Notes: generated by a model from the sequence alone, not told the origin. A stretch of DNA of 64,000 nucleotides from JBBDWJ01 sp963824095 (GCA_963824095.1 CAWGNS010000008.1:620001-684000); one strand, 5' to 3'; positions 48,350-58,636 are shown, counted from the stretch's first letter. Numbers and translations: made by a program.

Positions 48350-49561
48350 CTATTGCGAAGAAGATGGTGCGGGAGCCGGTGATCGCGGCGAAGGATAGTA
48401 ACCGGAACGGGTGAACACCTTCAGACCGCCTTTTTTGGTCTTGAGCTCGATCTTGCGGAATTCCTTCGAGTCGTTGGCTTCAGGCGTATAGCCGATGCTG
48501 TATTGGCTGCGCAGATCTTCCTGGATGCGGTCGAAGATCTGGTCGAGCGTGAGGTCGCCGGACAGTTTGTAGAGTTGGCCGCCTGTGTCCTCGGACATGC
48601 GGCGCAGCACTTTCTCGCCGTCGCGCCCATTGCCCATGCGGCCACCCATGACGCCTCCGAATCGCCCGAACCCCTGCCGGTCGGAGAAATAGACGCTGTA
48701 GATGATGCCGTCGACGCGGTGCACGGCTTCGATCGCCTCTTCGTCGGACACCTTGCTGCCAAAATCGACTCCGTCGGAAATCACGATGAGGGCCTTGCGC
48801 CCCGCCTGGTCTTTCAATACCTCGTCGGCAGAGAGGAAGATCGCGTCATAGAGCGCGGTTCCGATGCCTTGCGGATGCGAGGATCGAGGGCCTCGCGGAC
48901 CTCGGTTGCCACCGGGCCATCCCGTATCTCCCGGCCCGCCGGGGATTCCACCGCCGGGGTAGCGGCCTCCGGAGCGGCCACCTGGATACTGGCCACCTGG
49001 GTATTGGCCACCTGGGTATTGGCCACCCGGATATTGGCCTCCGGGAAACTGGCCGCCCGGGAACTGCATGTTGGGCTGCTGGTTCCAGCGTCGAGGCCGT
49101 GCGGGGGTCTTGAGCTCTCCGAGCGCGGCTTCGAGAAGTTTTTTCGAGTTGGTGAGATCTTGCAGCAGTTCGACCTCGATGTCGAACTTGATGACGAAGG
49201 CCTGGTCCTTTTCCCGCAGCACACGATCAAGGAAGCGGTAGCTGGCGGTGCGCTGCTGATCGAGCACGCGGCGCTGGCTCATGCTGGTATCCACCAATAG
49301 CCCGATCGTGAGGGGCAGATCCGTTTGCCGGGAGAAGTATTGGATGGTCTGTTCCTTACCGTCCTCTTTGAGGACGAAATCGTCCTTGGTGAGATCGTTG
49401 ACCAGCGCGCCCTTCTTGTCGCGAACCGTGGCGATCACATTGACGACGCTAACGTTAGTGGAGAATACAGCTTCGTCCTGGCCGGGAGCGAACGCTGGCG
49501 CAACAAGCAGCAGCCACGGGAGAAGAACCCACAGCGGGCGATGCAGGCGAGGAAATTCCAC
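48350..49561 (-). CDS. VWFA-related Acidobacterial-domain protein with PGGQY repeats
   Basis: A protein of about 403 aa from a GTG at 49561. The frame is open to 49891, but the upstream part overlaps the propeller gene and looks non-coding. A signal peptide follows the start (LWVLLPWLLLVAPAFAPGQ). The VWA domain has a perfect metal site (LLVDTSMSQ). It is interrupted after LGELKTPARP by a Pro/Gly/Gln repeat (PGGQF and PGGQY units) and resumes at TALYDAIFLSADEVL. The start has no strong ribosome site. It shares the module plan of the 42645 gene. Confidence 0.82.
   Translation of the reverse strand: MEFPRLHRPLWVLLPWLLLVAPAFAPGQDEAVFSTNVSVVNVIATVRDKKGALVNDLTKDDFVLKEDGKEQTIQYFSRQTDLPLTIGLLVDTSMSQRRVLDQQRTASYRFLDRVLREKDQAFVIKFDIEVELLQDLTNSKKLLEAALGELKTPARPRRWNQQPNMQFPGGQFPGGQYPGGQYPGGQYPGGQYPGGRSGGRYPGGGIPGGPGDTGWPGGNRGPRGPRSSHPQGIGTALYDAIFLSADEVLKDQAGRKALIVISDGVDFGSKVSDEEAIEAVHRVDGIIYSVYFSDRQGFGRFGGVMGGRMGNGRDGEKVLRRMSEDTGGQLYKLSGDLTLDQIFDRIQEDLRSQYSIGYTPEANDSKEFRKIELKTKKGGLKVFTRSGYYPSPRSPAPAPSSSQ
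48976..49065. repeat. 15-base tandem repeat inside the VWFA gene
   Basis: Six 15-base units in phase with the codons, consensus GGCCACCTGGGTATT; two adjacent units (48991-49020) are identical. They encode the PGGQY/PGGQF repeats on the minus strand. Copy number probably varies between strains. Confidence 0.85.
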
Positions 49562-49695
49562 GTCGGCTAATAGGACGCGGGCCGGCCTTGGGCCGTTCTG
49601 AGGACTTTGTAAAGGATTGGTTAACTCGGTTGACACCGGTCGCCAGGGGAGTCGGGCTCCTCGGTTTGACCGGCGCTCCCAAGAAATGGATACGT

Positions 49696-52319
49696 CTATT
49701 GAACGTAGACCGTTGTCTTGACCGGCGATGCGACGTCGCCCACGAACAGTTCGACCGTCACCGTGCCGCTGAGATCCGCGGGCAGCACCACGTTCAACTG
49801 CATCAGCCCGACGAGCCCCGGCGTGAGCCCGGCAAACAGGTAGTTCGCCTGCTCGCCGTTTACCAGGACGCGAACGGAGTGCTTGGGGCACGCGGGAACG
49901 GCGCGGCGCCCGGACCGGGCAGTCCGCTCATCAGCGCGGGTGTGACCACCCCCTGTCCGGTTGCGAACAGTTGCACGACGCTACCCCGGGCGGCTGGGTT
50001 CTGCTGCGTATTGAGTGTGTTGTCCTGATTGAGTACGGGAGAGAAAAGGCCGGGGTCGGCCGGGCGCACCCCAACGGTCACCGGACTGCTCGCCACGCCC
50101 TGGTATTCGACCTGGATGTCGACGCTTTCCAGGCCCGCAATTTCGAACGGCGCCTGTACGTTGACCTGATCGGATCGCACAAAGAACAGCGCGCCGGGAA
50201 TGCCGTTGAACAACACGCGCACACCGGCCAGCGTCGAGGCGAGCTTGCCGCTGGAGGGCTCAAACGCGGTGGCGACCACGCCTTCATCGGGCCCTCCATT
50301 CTGTACGAACAGAGAGATGATCTCGCCCGGAGCGATGGCGGTTGCCTGGAAGGTCGCCGCATTGACCACGCCCGCGGCCGACAACGCCGGAAGGCGCCCG
50401 GACGGCAGCCAGGTTGCGCCGCCGTCGGTGGTCTGGAACACGCCGCCTCCCACCGTGGCGGCATAGAGCGTGCGGGCTTGCGTGGGATGCACCCGCAATG
50501 CGGATACCAGAAGCTCGCCCAGGCCGTTGTTCGCCAAGGTCCAGTTCTCGCCGCCGTCGCCGCTTTTGTAGATCCCGGAGTCGGTCGCGGCGTAGACTGC
50601 CGAACCGTCGTTGCGGTCGATCGCCAGGGAGGCGACGGCGACGGCGCCGTCATTCGGCAAGCCGCCTTTCAACAGCGCAAAATTCGACCCACCATCGGTG
50701 GTTCGTACAATCCCGGCCAAGCTGCCTACGAAAAACCGCTTGCCGTCGTTGGGGTCGACGGCGATGCGGGTCCAAGGAGTCGTTGCTTGCGGCCCGCCGA
50801 ACCAACTTGAACCAGCGTCGGTCGACCAGACGACGTAGTAAGTGAGCGTGAAAGGGTTACGGGCGACGGCAAAGATTCTGTTGCCGTCGTTGGGGTCGAT
50901 GTCGAGCGCGGTCACATCGAGACCAATCAGTTCTCCGTTGGAGCCGCTGACGTATTGAAAGCCCGCGCCGCGCTTCGTTACCCGGACTAGTCCGGGAGTG
51001 GTATAGCCATCGGTCAAGGTGCCGAAATACGCGGTTTCACCGTCGCTGGGATGGGTGGCGATCGCCAGGATCGGGGTTTGGGTGAGCAGCGCGGCCCAAC
51101 TCTGGCCGCCGTCGGTGCTCTGCAGCAACGCCCCGTCGCCGGTCTGATAGGGGTTGACGGCGCCGGCGTAGACCAGATTGCCGAACTGCCCATCGTGCCG
51201 CAAGCTGCGGATCTCGAAGCGGTTCATTCCGCTGCGGGCTTCGCTCCAGGTGGCGCCGCCGTCCTGAGTCCGGAAAAGGCCGCCACCGGAGGTCGAGGCC
51301 AAGATACTCTTGCCGTCGTCGGGGTTCACATCCAACGCCCGTACGGTGGCGGCGTAAATACCCGTGGAACTCAACTGCCAGGAGCCGCCGTTGTCTTGAG
51401 TGCGATAGACACCCGTGCCGTTGAGTCCGGCAAAGGCCCCGCCGGGCACCGCTTCGAGGGTGAGGATCGGCGAGCGCGGCAGGCCGGTACTGGTGGCGTT
51501 CCAATCGGCGCCGCCGTCGGTGGTCTGAATCAGCCCGTTGTAGGCCGTGCCGGCATAGACGATCTGGTCGTTTTGCGGATCGACGGCCACGTCGAGGAAT
51601 TGCGTGGAACCGAAAATCGGGTCCTCAAAACTGCCGCCGAAATCGCGGGAGCGTCGCAGCCCGGCCGACGTCGCCACCCATACCGTCCCGTGCGCGGATC
51701 GCGAAAATCCGACACTGCCGATCGCCGCGGTCGCCGAGAAAATCGTGGTCCATTGGGCGCCGCCGTCGACCGAGCGAACCATGCGCCCCGTGGCGCCGTC
51801 CGCGCTGAGGTTGGAAGCGAGCAGCCAGTTGGGGTCGACGGGCGAAACGCTGATGTCGGGGTAGGAACCGTCGGGAAGCCCCTGGCTCGAGGACGCCCAG
51901 CTTGCGCCGCGATTCAGGCTCTTGAAGATCTTTCCATCGGCGGTGCCGGCGTAGACGATGTCGGCGTTGCCCGGATCGCACTCGACCGAGAGGATGTTCT
52001 GATTTTCCAGCCCGCTGGCGACAGCCTCAAAGGGTCCGCCCGATTGCGAGCGATAGACACCGCTTGTGCCGGCCGCCGCGTAAACGACGTCGCGATTGCC
52101 GGCCGCTCGCGGGATATCGAGCGACGGCAGCCCTTCCCGCAGCACGTTCCAGGTCTGGCCAGCCGTCGAGCTGAAAAAGACGCCCTGGTCGGTGGCGGCG
52201 ATCAGGACGCTGGGATCTCCAGGAACGACCTCCAGATCGGCGATGACCGCTCCGGGAGGCCCCCCTTGAGCGCTGAGCAGACTTAGGGAAAGAAGAAAGA
52301 GAAAAGTAAGACGTGACAT
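49696..52319 (-). CDS. BNR/sortilin-type beta-propeller protein with Solibacter C-terminal domain, one frameshift
   Basis: An exported protein of about 870 aa starting at ATG 52319 (signal LTFLFLLSLSLLSAQ). At least ten Asp-box style repeats are visible (QTTDGGADWN, RTQDGGATWS, KSGDGGENWT), as in sialidase and sortilin propellers. From about residue 640 the sequence (VVNAATFQATAIAPGEIISL) is the Solibacter-specific C-terminal domain. The main frame stops at 49860, but the adjacent frame continues with KHSVRVLVNGEQANYLFAGL to TAG 49696. One base appears missing in a C run near 49884-49900. It is probably a surface protein; no enzymatic residues are evident. Confidence 0.82.
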
Positions 52320-52641
52320 GTATGGTGGCGACCGGGGCGAGCGCCGACGCAAGCCCCTCAGACTTTTTACGCCCGCGGCGAGTTGCCGGTTTCCGCCAAA
52401 TGTTAAGTGTACGTAAACCCTTGGGCTATTCAAACCGGGGAAGCGCCCGTGGGACACCACCTCTAACGCTTCGGGGCCTGGGGTGTCCCGGGGCGTTCCC
52501 GCCCATTTCAGAACGCACGACTCCACTTTGCGGGATTGCGGGAAATCGGGCGGCATGCGTAGCGATTCGCTATTGGGGTGTGTCTAACAACTTCCGACAG
52601 GCCAGTTTCCCATAAGCGGTCGCGTCGGCAAGGAGGAAATC

Positions 52642-52809
52642 ATGTTGAATTGGGCTTTTCTGTTCTTAATCGTCGCGTTGATCGCCGCGTTTCTGGGCTT
52701 TGGTGGAATCGCCGGGGCGGCGGCGGGGATCGCCAAGATCCTGTTTGTGATCTTTTTGGTGTTTTTCTTGATTTCTCTGGTGATGGGGCGATCAGGACGG
52801 GCTATTTGA
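52642..52809 (+). CDS. DUF1328 (UPF0391/YtjA-like) small membrane protein
   Basis: A 55-aa protein with AGGAGG seven bases before the ATG. Two hydrophobic helices span nearly the whole length (AFLFLIVALIAAFLGFGGIA and ILFVIFLVFFLISLVMG), separated by GAAAGIAK. This matches the short UPF0391 family, whose function is not established. It is transcribed alone, opposite to both neighbours. Confidence 0.85.
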   Translation: MLNWAFLFLIVALIAAFLGFGGIAGAAAGIAKILFVIFLVFFLISLVMGRSGRAI

Positions 52810-52864
52810 CGGGTTACGAAGGTACCGGTGGTTGGCGGGGCCCGAGGTAGAGCGATAGCAGGAA

Positions 52865-52919
52865 CGTCCGCCGCACGCGGACGCTGCCGGCCGGAGGCCC
52901 GCGCCACATCGGCGCGGGC
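52865..52919 (+). terminator. tandem GC hairpins downstream of the DUF1328 gene
   Basis: CGTCCGC/GCGGACG (52865-52883) and GCCCGCGCC/GGCGCGGGC (52897-52919) are two perfect adjacent hairpins without a U tract. They may end transcription or stabilise the transcript. The rest of the gap to 53017 shows nothing recognisable. Confidence 0.4.
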
Positions 52920-53017
52920 GGCGGCGCCTGCGATGGTGGGGCTCATGTTGGTTGCCGAAAGCCCACGAAGGACTTGCGGCTATCGCGGGCGTTGGTTCCC
53001 GGTCCGTCGATTCCCCG

Positions 53018-55105
53018 TCATTCCAAGGTCTTATCGATCGGGAATTTCCAGACCTGGAGGGCTTCGCCGAGCGCTCCGGCCGCGCGCATCTTAGCGGTGT
53101 CGCCGTAGAGTTTGTAGATACCGCGGGTGAAGTCGTATTCGCGGGGCAGCGGGCCCACGGCGACGAACTCGCGCGGGGCGAGCAGCGCCGCCGCTTCCGG
53201 CAGATCGGTCACCCGTAAAACATTGAGCAGGGGCACGTCATTCCAGTGCGTGGCGGGCGGGTCGTCGACGATGACGCGGCTAATGCGATCGTCGAGCGCA
53301 GCGGCGTACAGCGACAGCGCCGCCATGTTCTTGCGCCCGTAGAGCGATAGGGAGTCGGCCTGGATGCCCTCGGCCTCGGTGAGATAATCGATCGAGCGCA
53401 GGATGTCCCACACCTGCAGCGATTCGATCGTTCCGCCCATTAGCTCGACGGTCCGCTCGAGCGAGGCTTGGCGATAGCGGTCCATGGGGTAGTCGATGGC
53501 GCGCGGGTAGAGTGTCAGCACGACGTGGTTGGCGAGCGCGGGTAGAATGCGGTCCCAATCGACGGGGTAGATCACGTCGTCGGGGCCCTTGACGAAGATC
53601 AACACGGGGTAAGACTTGGCCTTGTGCCGCGGGATGAATAGCTCGCCTTGGACGCGGACGTCTTTTTCGGTGTTGAATTCCACGGCATAGCTGTCGGCAT
53701 AGCGGCTGCTCCAGCCGTCGCGCTGTTTCTTCCAGACCTCGAACGGCGCCTTGGTGTCGGGGAACAAACGAAAGACCTGGTCTTTGAGTCCGGCGATGAT
53801 CTGGGAGCGGCGCTTCTTCCAGGCATCGAGGCTCGAGGGCTGCTCCAGTTTGGCGGCCGCAATGAAGCGGCGGTCGATGCTCTCGTTGATGGCGTCGGGC
53901 GGATAGGCGTCGAGCACACGCAGCGCTTCGGGTTTCTCGCGTTCGATGTCGCCTTCGTCGAACGGCGTTGTGTCGCCCTTGAGCCAGCGCCCGATCCATT
54001 CGTCGGCCATCTTGCGGAAGGGCACGACATCGCTGTGAGGGACAGGGTAGTCGTATTCGGTGATCTTGTCGGCGGCGTTGTAGAGCTCGTAGATGCGGCG
54101 TACCCGCTCGTAGACGGCGTGGTAGCCGGCGGGCGGAAACATCGTGTCCTTTTGCGCGCTGATGATTCGCAAGGGCCGTGGGGCGATCAGCGCGCCCACC
54201 AGCGGCAGATCGGCCTGATAGGTGTTCGGGAAATAGATGCAGTCGCAGTTTTCCGCGAGCAGGTCAGCCTGCACCTGGTGGTCGACCGTCCAAGTGGCCG
54301 CGACCGGGACCGCGACCTGAATGCGCTCGTCGGCGGCGGCGGTGTACCACGAGATGGCGCCGCCGCCCGAGATACCGGTGACGGCGATGCGTTGGGCGTC
54401 CACCTCGGGGCGGGTTTGCAGATAGTCGATGGCGCGCATGGCGTTCCACACCTCGGGCCCCGCCGGCGTGTAGCCGAGCGAATACCAATACTGCATGTCG
54501 AGATCATGGGTGCCGTGATGGATGCCCGACAGCTCGCCGAATTCGATCGTGTCGATCAGCAGCGCGACGTAGCCGTGGCGGGCGAGCCAGATTCCGTGGT
54601 GCTGATACTGCACCTTGGCTCCCCAGGGCCCCGGCGAGTGCCCGCAAACGTAGAGCACTGTCGGAATCGGCTTGTCAACCTTGGGCGGCAGATAGAGATC
54701 GCCGGTGACGTAGAGCCCCGGCATACTTTGAAAGACCACTTTTTCGACGCGATATCCGTCGCGGTCGAGGGTTCCGGTGACGCGCGGTTGTAGCGGGGTG
54801 CGGGCGGGCAGCGGGTCGAGGCCGAGCATGGCCATGAATTGTCGCTTGCGTTGGGGCCGTTCGCGCTTCCAGTCAGCCAGGGTATGAATCTCGGAGAGAT
54901 GCTCGTGCGTGATCTGCGCCGCACGGCGCTTGAGGTTCTGCTCAAACAGGTGGTAGCGCTCTTCGGCGGTATGCCGCCGCGGGGCCTCTTGAGCCCACAC
55001 GATCGTTGCGGCAACCAGGAGCAACAGCCCACCGCGGCCACAGCGGATGAGGAACGAATTCCGGAAGCGCGGACTCCGGAAGGACGGGGTGAAGGGCCGT
55101 TGCAT
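53018..55105 (-). CDS. exported acetylxylan-esterase-like double alpha/beta hydrolase
   Basis: A 695-aa exported protein (signal LLLLVAATIVWAQ; AGGAGG 12 bases before the ATG). The first hydrolase domain (~110-390) resembles AXE1-type esterases, with a clear nucleophile elbow VTGISGGGAISW and a C-terminal histidine candidate (YPVPHSDVV). A second, related domain (~480-695) has no serine at the elbow (SLYGRKNMA). It shares its module plan with the hydrolase at 3356-7123. It lies downstream of the receptor gene, separated by a terminator. It probably removes acyl groups from a polysaccharide. Confidence 0.82.
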   Translation of the reverse strand: MQRPFTPSFRSPRFRNSFLIRCGRGGLLLLVAATIVWAQEAPRRHTAEERYHLFEQNLKRRAAQITHEHLSEIHTLADWKRERPQRKRQFMAMLGLDPLPARTPLQPRVTGTLDRDGYRVEKVVFQSMPGLYVTGDLYLPPKVDKPIPTVLYVCGHSPGPWGAKVQYQHHGIWLARHGYVALLIDTIEFGELSGIHHGTHDLDMQYWYSLGYTPAGPEVWNAMRAIDYLQTRPEVDAQRIAVTGISGGGAISWYTAAADERIQVAVPVAATWTVDHQVQADLLAENCDCIYFPNTYQADLPLVGALIAPRPLRIISAQKDTMFPPAGYHAVYERVRRIYELYNAADKITEYDYPVPHSDVVPFRKMADEWIGRWLKGDTTPFDEGDIEREKPEALRVLDAYPPDAINESIDRRFIAAAKLEQPSSLDAWKKRRSQIIAGLKDQVFRLFPDTKAPFEVWKKQRDGWSSRYADSYAVEFNTEKDVRVQGELFIPRHKAKSYPVLIFVKGPDDVIYPVDWDRILPALANHVVLTLYPRAIDYPMDRYRQASLERTVELMGGTIESLQVWDILRSIDYLTEAEGIQADSLSLYGRKNMAALSLYAAALDDRISRVIVDDPPATHWNDVPLLNVLRVTDLPEAAALLAPREFVAVGPLPREYDFTRGIYKLYGDTAKMRAAGALGEALQVWKFPIDKTLE

Positions 55106-55176
55106 GCGGCGAGAACCTCCTGAGCAAATTGTATCCGGCGGCGGCGCATGGATCGCCGCGAACTACCGGAGGCGGC

Positions 55177-55211
55177 AAAAAAAAGGCCGGGTCGTGGGGC
55201 GACGACCCGGC
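55177..55211 (-). terminator. rho-independent terminator downstream of the receptor gene
   Basis: GCCGGGTCGT (55186-55195) and ACGACCCGGC (55202-55211) form a perfect 10-bp stem with a six-base loop. On the minus strand the stem is followed by eight U (55177-55184). It ends or attenuates transcription between the receptor and the esterase. Confidence 0.88.
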
Positions 55212-55264
55212 GCAGAAGCGAGTGGGTAATATCTCCAACCCGCCGGTAGGTAATCCTTTGTCGA

Positions 55265-58200
55265 TCAGTAGTCGAAGCGCAGCGCGAACAACATCGCGCG
55301 GCCCGACTGGGCACTGGTCACGAGACCAAAGCTGCCCCCGTTGATGTTGGTGCTGGGGTTGTTGAAATTCGGACGGTTGAGAGCGTTGAACATCTCCCAG
55401 CGGAACTGCATACGGGAGCGCTCGTTGGAGCCGACGAAGAAATTTTTCGCCAGCACGAAGTTCCAGACGACCTGGCCGGGCCCGGTCAGGATATAGCGGG
55501 CGGAATTGCCATAGAACCCGCGTCCGGTAGCCGGCAGCAGGAAGGCGCTGGAGTCGAGCACCGGAATGCGCGCTTCGATGTTGTCGCGCATGCTGCCGGC
55601 ATCGAAGTTGCCGTCGCCGATGCGGTCGGGCCGGCCGCCGAATTGGTTGGTGTTGGCGGGGTCGTTGCCCGAGAACGAAGGGCTCAGGCGCTGGCCGGTG
55701 AGCATCGTGGTGATGCCCGAAACCTGCCAGCCGCCCAGGATGCCGTTGGCGACCGCGGGCATTTCGTTCAAGAAACGCTGGCCGCGGCCCACCGGCAGCT
55801 CGTAGCCGTAGCTGAAGCGAAGCTGTTGGCGGCGATGGTTGGGGTCGTCGGCCCGTTCCAGAGAGCGCTGATACTGGTTTTGCTGTGCGCCCGGAGCAAA
55901 CCCGCTGAGCCTCACATCGGTGAGCGCTTTGGCCCAGGTGTAGTTGATGTTGTACCAGAGCCCCTGGCTCAAGCGGCGGTCCGCCTGAATGGTCAGGCCG
56001 TGGTAAATCGACGAGCCGCCGGTCTGGATCAGCGCCGCCGAGTCATAACGGGCGTAGGGCCGGCGGTCGAAGCTGAACGGCGTGGTGCTGGGCCGCAGCA
56101 GGTTGAGGTCGTCGGTGAAGGGGATGTTCTCCGCCTTGGTGCCGATGTAGCCGATGTCGACCGCGGTGCCCCAGATCTGGCGTCCGACCGAAAGGCTCCA
56201 CTGCTGCGAGCGCTCGTTCGGGAAGCGGCGGCTGACGCCAGTGACGCTCTGGATGCCGGAGAAATCCGAGGTGGCGACGAACGGATTCGGGAAAGTGATC
56301 GTCGGATCGTTCTCGTTTTCAAGCTGGAACGATTCGGTCGACTGCCAGGGGCCACCAGTGGCGTTGAGGCCGATGGAGCCGGGCCAAGGCGTCGTATACA
56401 TGCCCCAGGCCGCGCGCACCACCGTGGTGGCGTCATCGAAGGGCCGTATCGCCAGACCCAGTCGCGGGCTGAAGTTGTTGCGGTCGGTCTCCATCAGGGC
56501 GCGCGTCGGGTATCCCGCTTGAGAGGCCGGGGTGATCGACAGCGTCTGCGCCACCGCCGGCACCAGGTCGGGCGGCAGCGAAGTGCCCGCCGTCACAATC
56601 CCCCCCGTGTCGGGGTCGAAGGTGAACATACGGTCGAACTTTTCCGTCCAGGGCGTCTGGTATTCGTAGCGCAGGCCGTAGTTGAGGGTGATGCGCGGAC
56701 TGATCTTGAAATCGTCCTGGAAGTAGACGCCGAACAACGTTCCGCGCGGGTAGGCGTTGGGCCGCGGGATGCTGCGTTGAGCCGAGCTCAGATAACCCAG
56801 CAGGAAATTCGCGTAGTTGAAATCGCTCAACCGGTCGTCAAAGCCAAACGCGCCGCGCTGCGATTGCGGTGCCTGCTGATCGTTGACCTGGAAGCGGCGC
56901 ACTTCTCCGCCGTAGCGGAAGTTGTGGCTGCCGTGGTACCACGAGACGTTGTCGACGATTTGATACGTGTTCTGCGCCTGATAGGTTCCGGTAGCCCAGG
57001 TATCGGTTCCCTGAAAGCCGATGGCGCCCCCAAAGCTGAACGAGGGCATGCCGCCGAGCGCCAGCAGGCCGTTGGGGTTTTGGATGCCCTGCAGGCCGAT
57101 ACGTTCGACGATCGTGGCGTCTTTATTGGGCTCGTCCCAGTGGCCGAAATCGCGCGTGTAGCCGAATTTGAATTCGTTGACGACGTTGGGGCTGAAGGTG
57201 TGCGTGTCGGAGAGCACCAGGTTCTGGCCGGGGTGATTCCCCTGCCAGGCGCCATCGCCGTATTGCAGGTTGAGGACGCCGGGATAGGAGTCCTTGTTGT
57301 TGACCACGTAGGAAAAGCGGCCGAAAAAGTTGTTCTTCTCGGTGATCTTCTGGTCGATGCGCGTCGACCAGACGTCGGAATCGAAACGCCCGCCAGGGTC
57401 GCCGGTGAGGTTGCGGTCGAGGCCGTAGACGCCTTCGCCGGGGCGGTTGGGGCTGGGGTAGATGATGTCCTGAACGGCTTGCGAGACGGAGCTGAGGCGG
57501 TTAGAGGGCAGCCGGTTGTTGGCAAAGGGCTGGCCACTGAGCGGGTCGGTCAACTGGATGCGATCGGCCTCGGGAATGGAGGAGTCCATCAGGGCCGAAA
57601 AGTCTCCGTTCCGAAACGCGTCGGTGGGCACCGAGACGAACTGGCGGCCGCCGATGCGATAGCGCGCACCGCTATAACTGAAGAAATAGAAGGTCTTGTC
57701 GCGGCCGTTGTAGAGATGGGGAATCACGACCGGCCCACCATTGTTGAGCATGAAGATGTTGTGGTTGGTGAACTCGGGACCTTCGGCATCCTGCCAACTG
57801 CGGGCCGAGAACTTGTTGTTGAAATTGCCCCAGTAAAACGAGCCGTGCAATTCGTTGCTGCCGGACTTGGTGACGGCGGCGAACTGCGCCACCGAGGGGT
57901 ACTCGGCGGAGTTGTTGGCCGTCATGATCTTGATTTCCTGGAAGTTCTCGACGTCGCCGGCGACGAAGCCGTTGGGACCTTGCGCCGCGTCGAGCGGCAG
58001 GCTGGCGGAGATGCCGTCGGCGGTGAAGTTGTTGGCCGTGCCGCGCGCGCCGTTGACCAGGTAGCCGGACTGAATGCCGGCCGTCACGTTGGTGACGTTG
58101 GCCCAGCCGCGGCCATAGATGCTCAGCGGCAGTTCTTTGTAGTCGCGCGCGGTCTTGATGTTCGACAGCGAGGCCTGCTCGGTCTCGATTTGCGAGGTGC

Positions 58201-58579
58201 CGCCTTCGACGGTGATGGTGGTGGCGATATCGCCCACCTCAAGCATGGCGTCGACCCGCTTGGCCTGGCTGCTGTTGAGGTCGATGCGCGTGCGGCTGAA
58301 GGTCTTAAAGCCCGCGCTCCGCACCGTCACCTCATAGAAACCGGCTTCCAGTCCGGCGATCCGGTAGTCTCCGGAGGCGTTGGTGGACATGGTCCGTTCG
58401 GTATTGGTGGCTTCGTTTTTGACGATGATATCGGCCGCGGGCACGGCTGCTCCCGAGGCATCGGTTACGGTTCCAAGAAGCGTGCTCTGAGACGCCTGCG
58501 CGTAGAGCACGCCCGAACTAACCCCCGCCAGCAGAATGCCAAGGCATACCGCCAGCGCTACGAAAAGCGACTGTCGCAT
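55265..58579 (-). CDS. Oar-like TonB-dependent receptor
   Basis: A 1104-aa outer-membrane receptor with a signal peptide (FVALAVCLGILLAGVSSGVL), a carboxypeptidase-regulatory-like domain (LLGTVTDASGAAVPAADIIV), a plug (KELPLSIYGRGWANVTNVTA) and a barrel ending in LFALRFDY. It is preceded by a strong promoter and a palindrome shared with the ROK regulator promoter. Substrate import for the esterase downstream is the simplest reading. Confidence 0.92.
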   Translation of the reverse strand: MRQSLFVALAVCLGILLAGVSSGVLYAQASQSTLLGTVTDASGAAVPAADIIVKNEATNTERTMSTNASGDYRIAGLEAGFYEVTVRSAGFKTFSRTRIDLNSSQAKRVDAMLEVGDIATTITVEGGTSQIETEQASLSNIKTARDYKELPLSIYGRGWANVTNVTAGIQSGYLVNGARGTANNFTADGISASLPLDAAQGPNGFVAGDVENFQEIKIMTANNSAEYPSVAQFAAVTKSGSNELHGSFYWGNFNNKFSARSWQDAEGPEFTNHNIFMLNNGGPVVIPHLYNGRDKTFYFFSYSGARYRIGGRQFVSVPTDAFRNGDFSALMDSSIPEADRIQLTDPLSGQPFANNRLPSNRLSSVSQAVQDIIYPSPNRPGEGVYGLDRNLTGDPGGRFDSDVWSTRIDQKITEKNNFFGRFSYVVNNKDSYPGVLNLQYGDGAWQGNHPGQNLVLSDTHTFSPNVVNEFKFGYTRDFGHWDEPNKDATIVERIGLQGIQNPNGLLALGGMPSFSFGGAIGFQGTDTWATGTYQAQNTYQIVDNVSWYHGSHNFRYGGEVRRFQVNDQQAPQSQRGAFGFDDRLSDFNYANFLLGYLSSAQRSIPRPNAYPRGTLFGVYFQDDFKISPRITLNYGLRYEYQTPWTEKFDRMFTFDPDTGGIVTAGTSLPPDLVPAVAQTLSITPASQAGYPTRALMETDRNNFSPRLGLAIRPFDDATTVVRAAWGMYTTPWPGSIGLNATGGPWQSTESFQLENENDPTITFPNPFVATSDFSGIQSVTGVSRRFPNERSQQWSLSVGRQIWGTAVDIGYIGTKAENIPFTDDLNLLRPSTTPFSFDRRPYARYDSAALIQTGGSSIYHGLTIQADRRLSQGLWYNINYTWAKALTDVRLSGFAPGAQQNQYQRSLERADDPNHRRQQLRFSYGYELPVGRGQRFLNEMPAVANGILGGWQVSGITTMLTGQRLSPSFSGNDPANTNQFGGRPDRIGDGNFDAGSMRDNIEARIPVLDSSAFLLPATGRGFYGNSARYILTGPGQVVWNFVLAKNFFVGSNERSRMQFRWEMFNALNRPNFNNPSTNINGGSFGLVTSAQSGRAMLFALRFDY

Positions 58580-58636
58580 GAAAACAATGTCCTCCCGAAG
58601 ACTGTTCCCCCTGAAACACGGCCGGGCGGCCAGGAA

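Noticed and set aside
48976..49065. CRISPR-like array
   Set aside because: The 15-base units are contiguous, in codon phase and without spacers; this is a coding tandem repeat.
49562..49891. N-terminal 110 codons of the VWFA open frame
   Set aside because: They overlap the frameshifted end of the propeller gene, precede the signal peptide and have Arg-rich non-coding composition.
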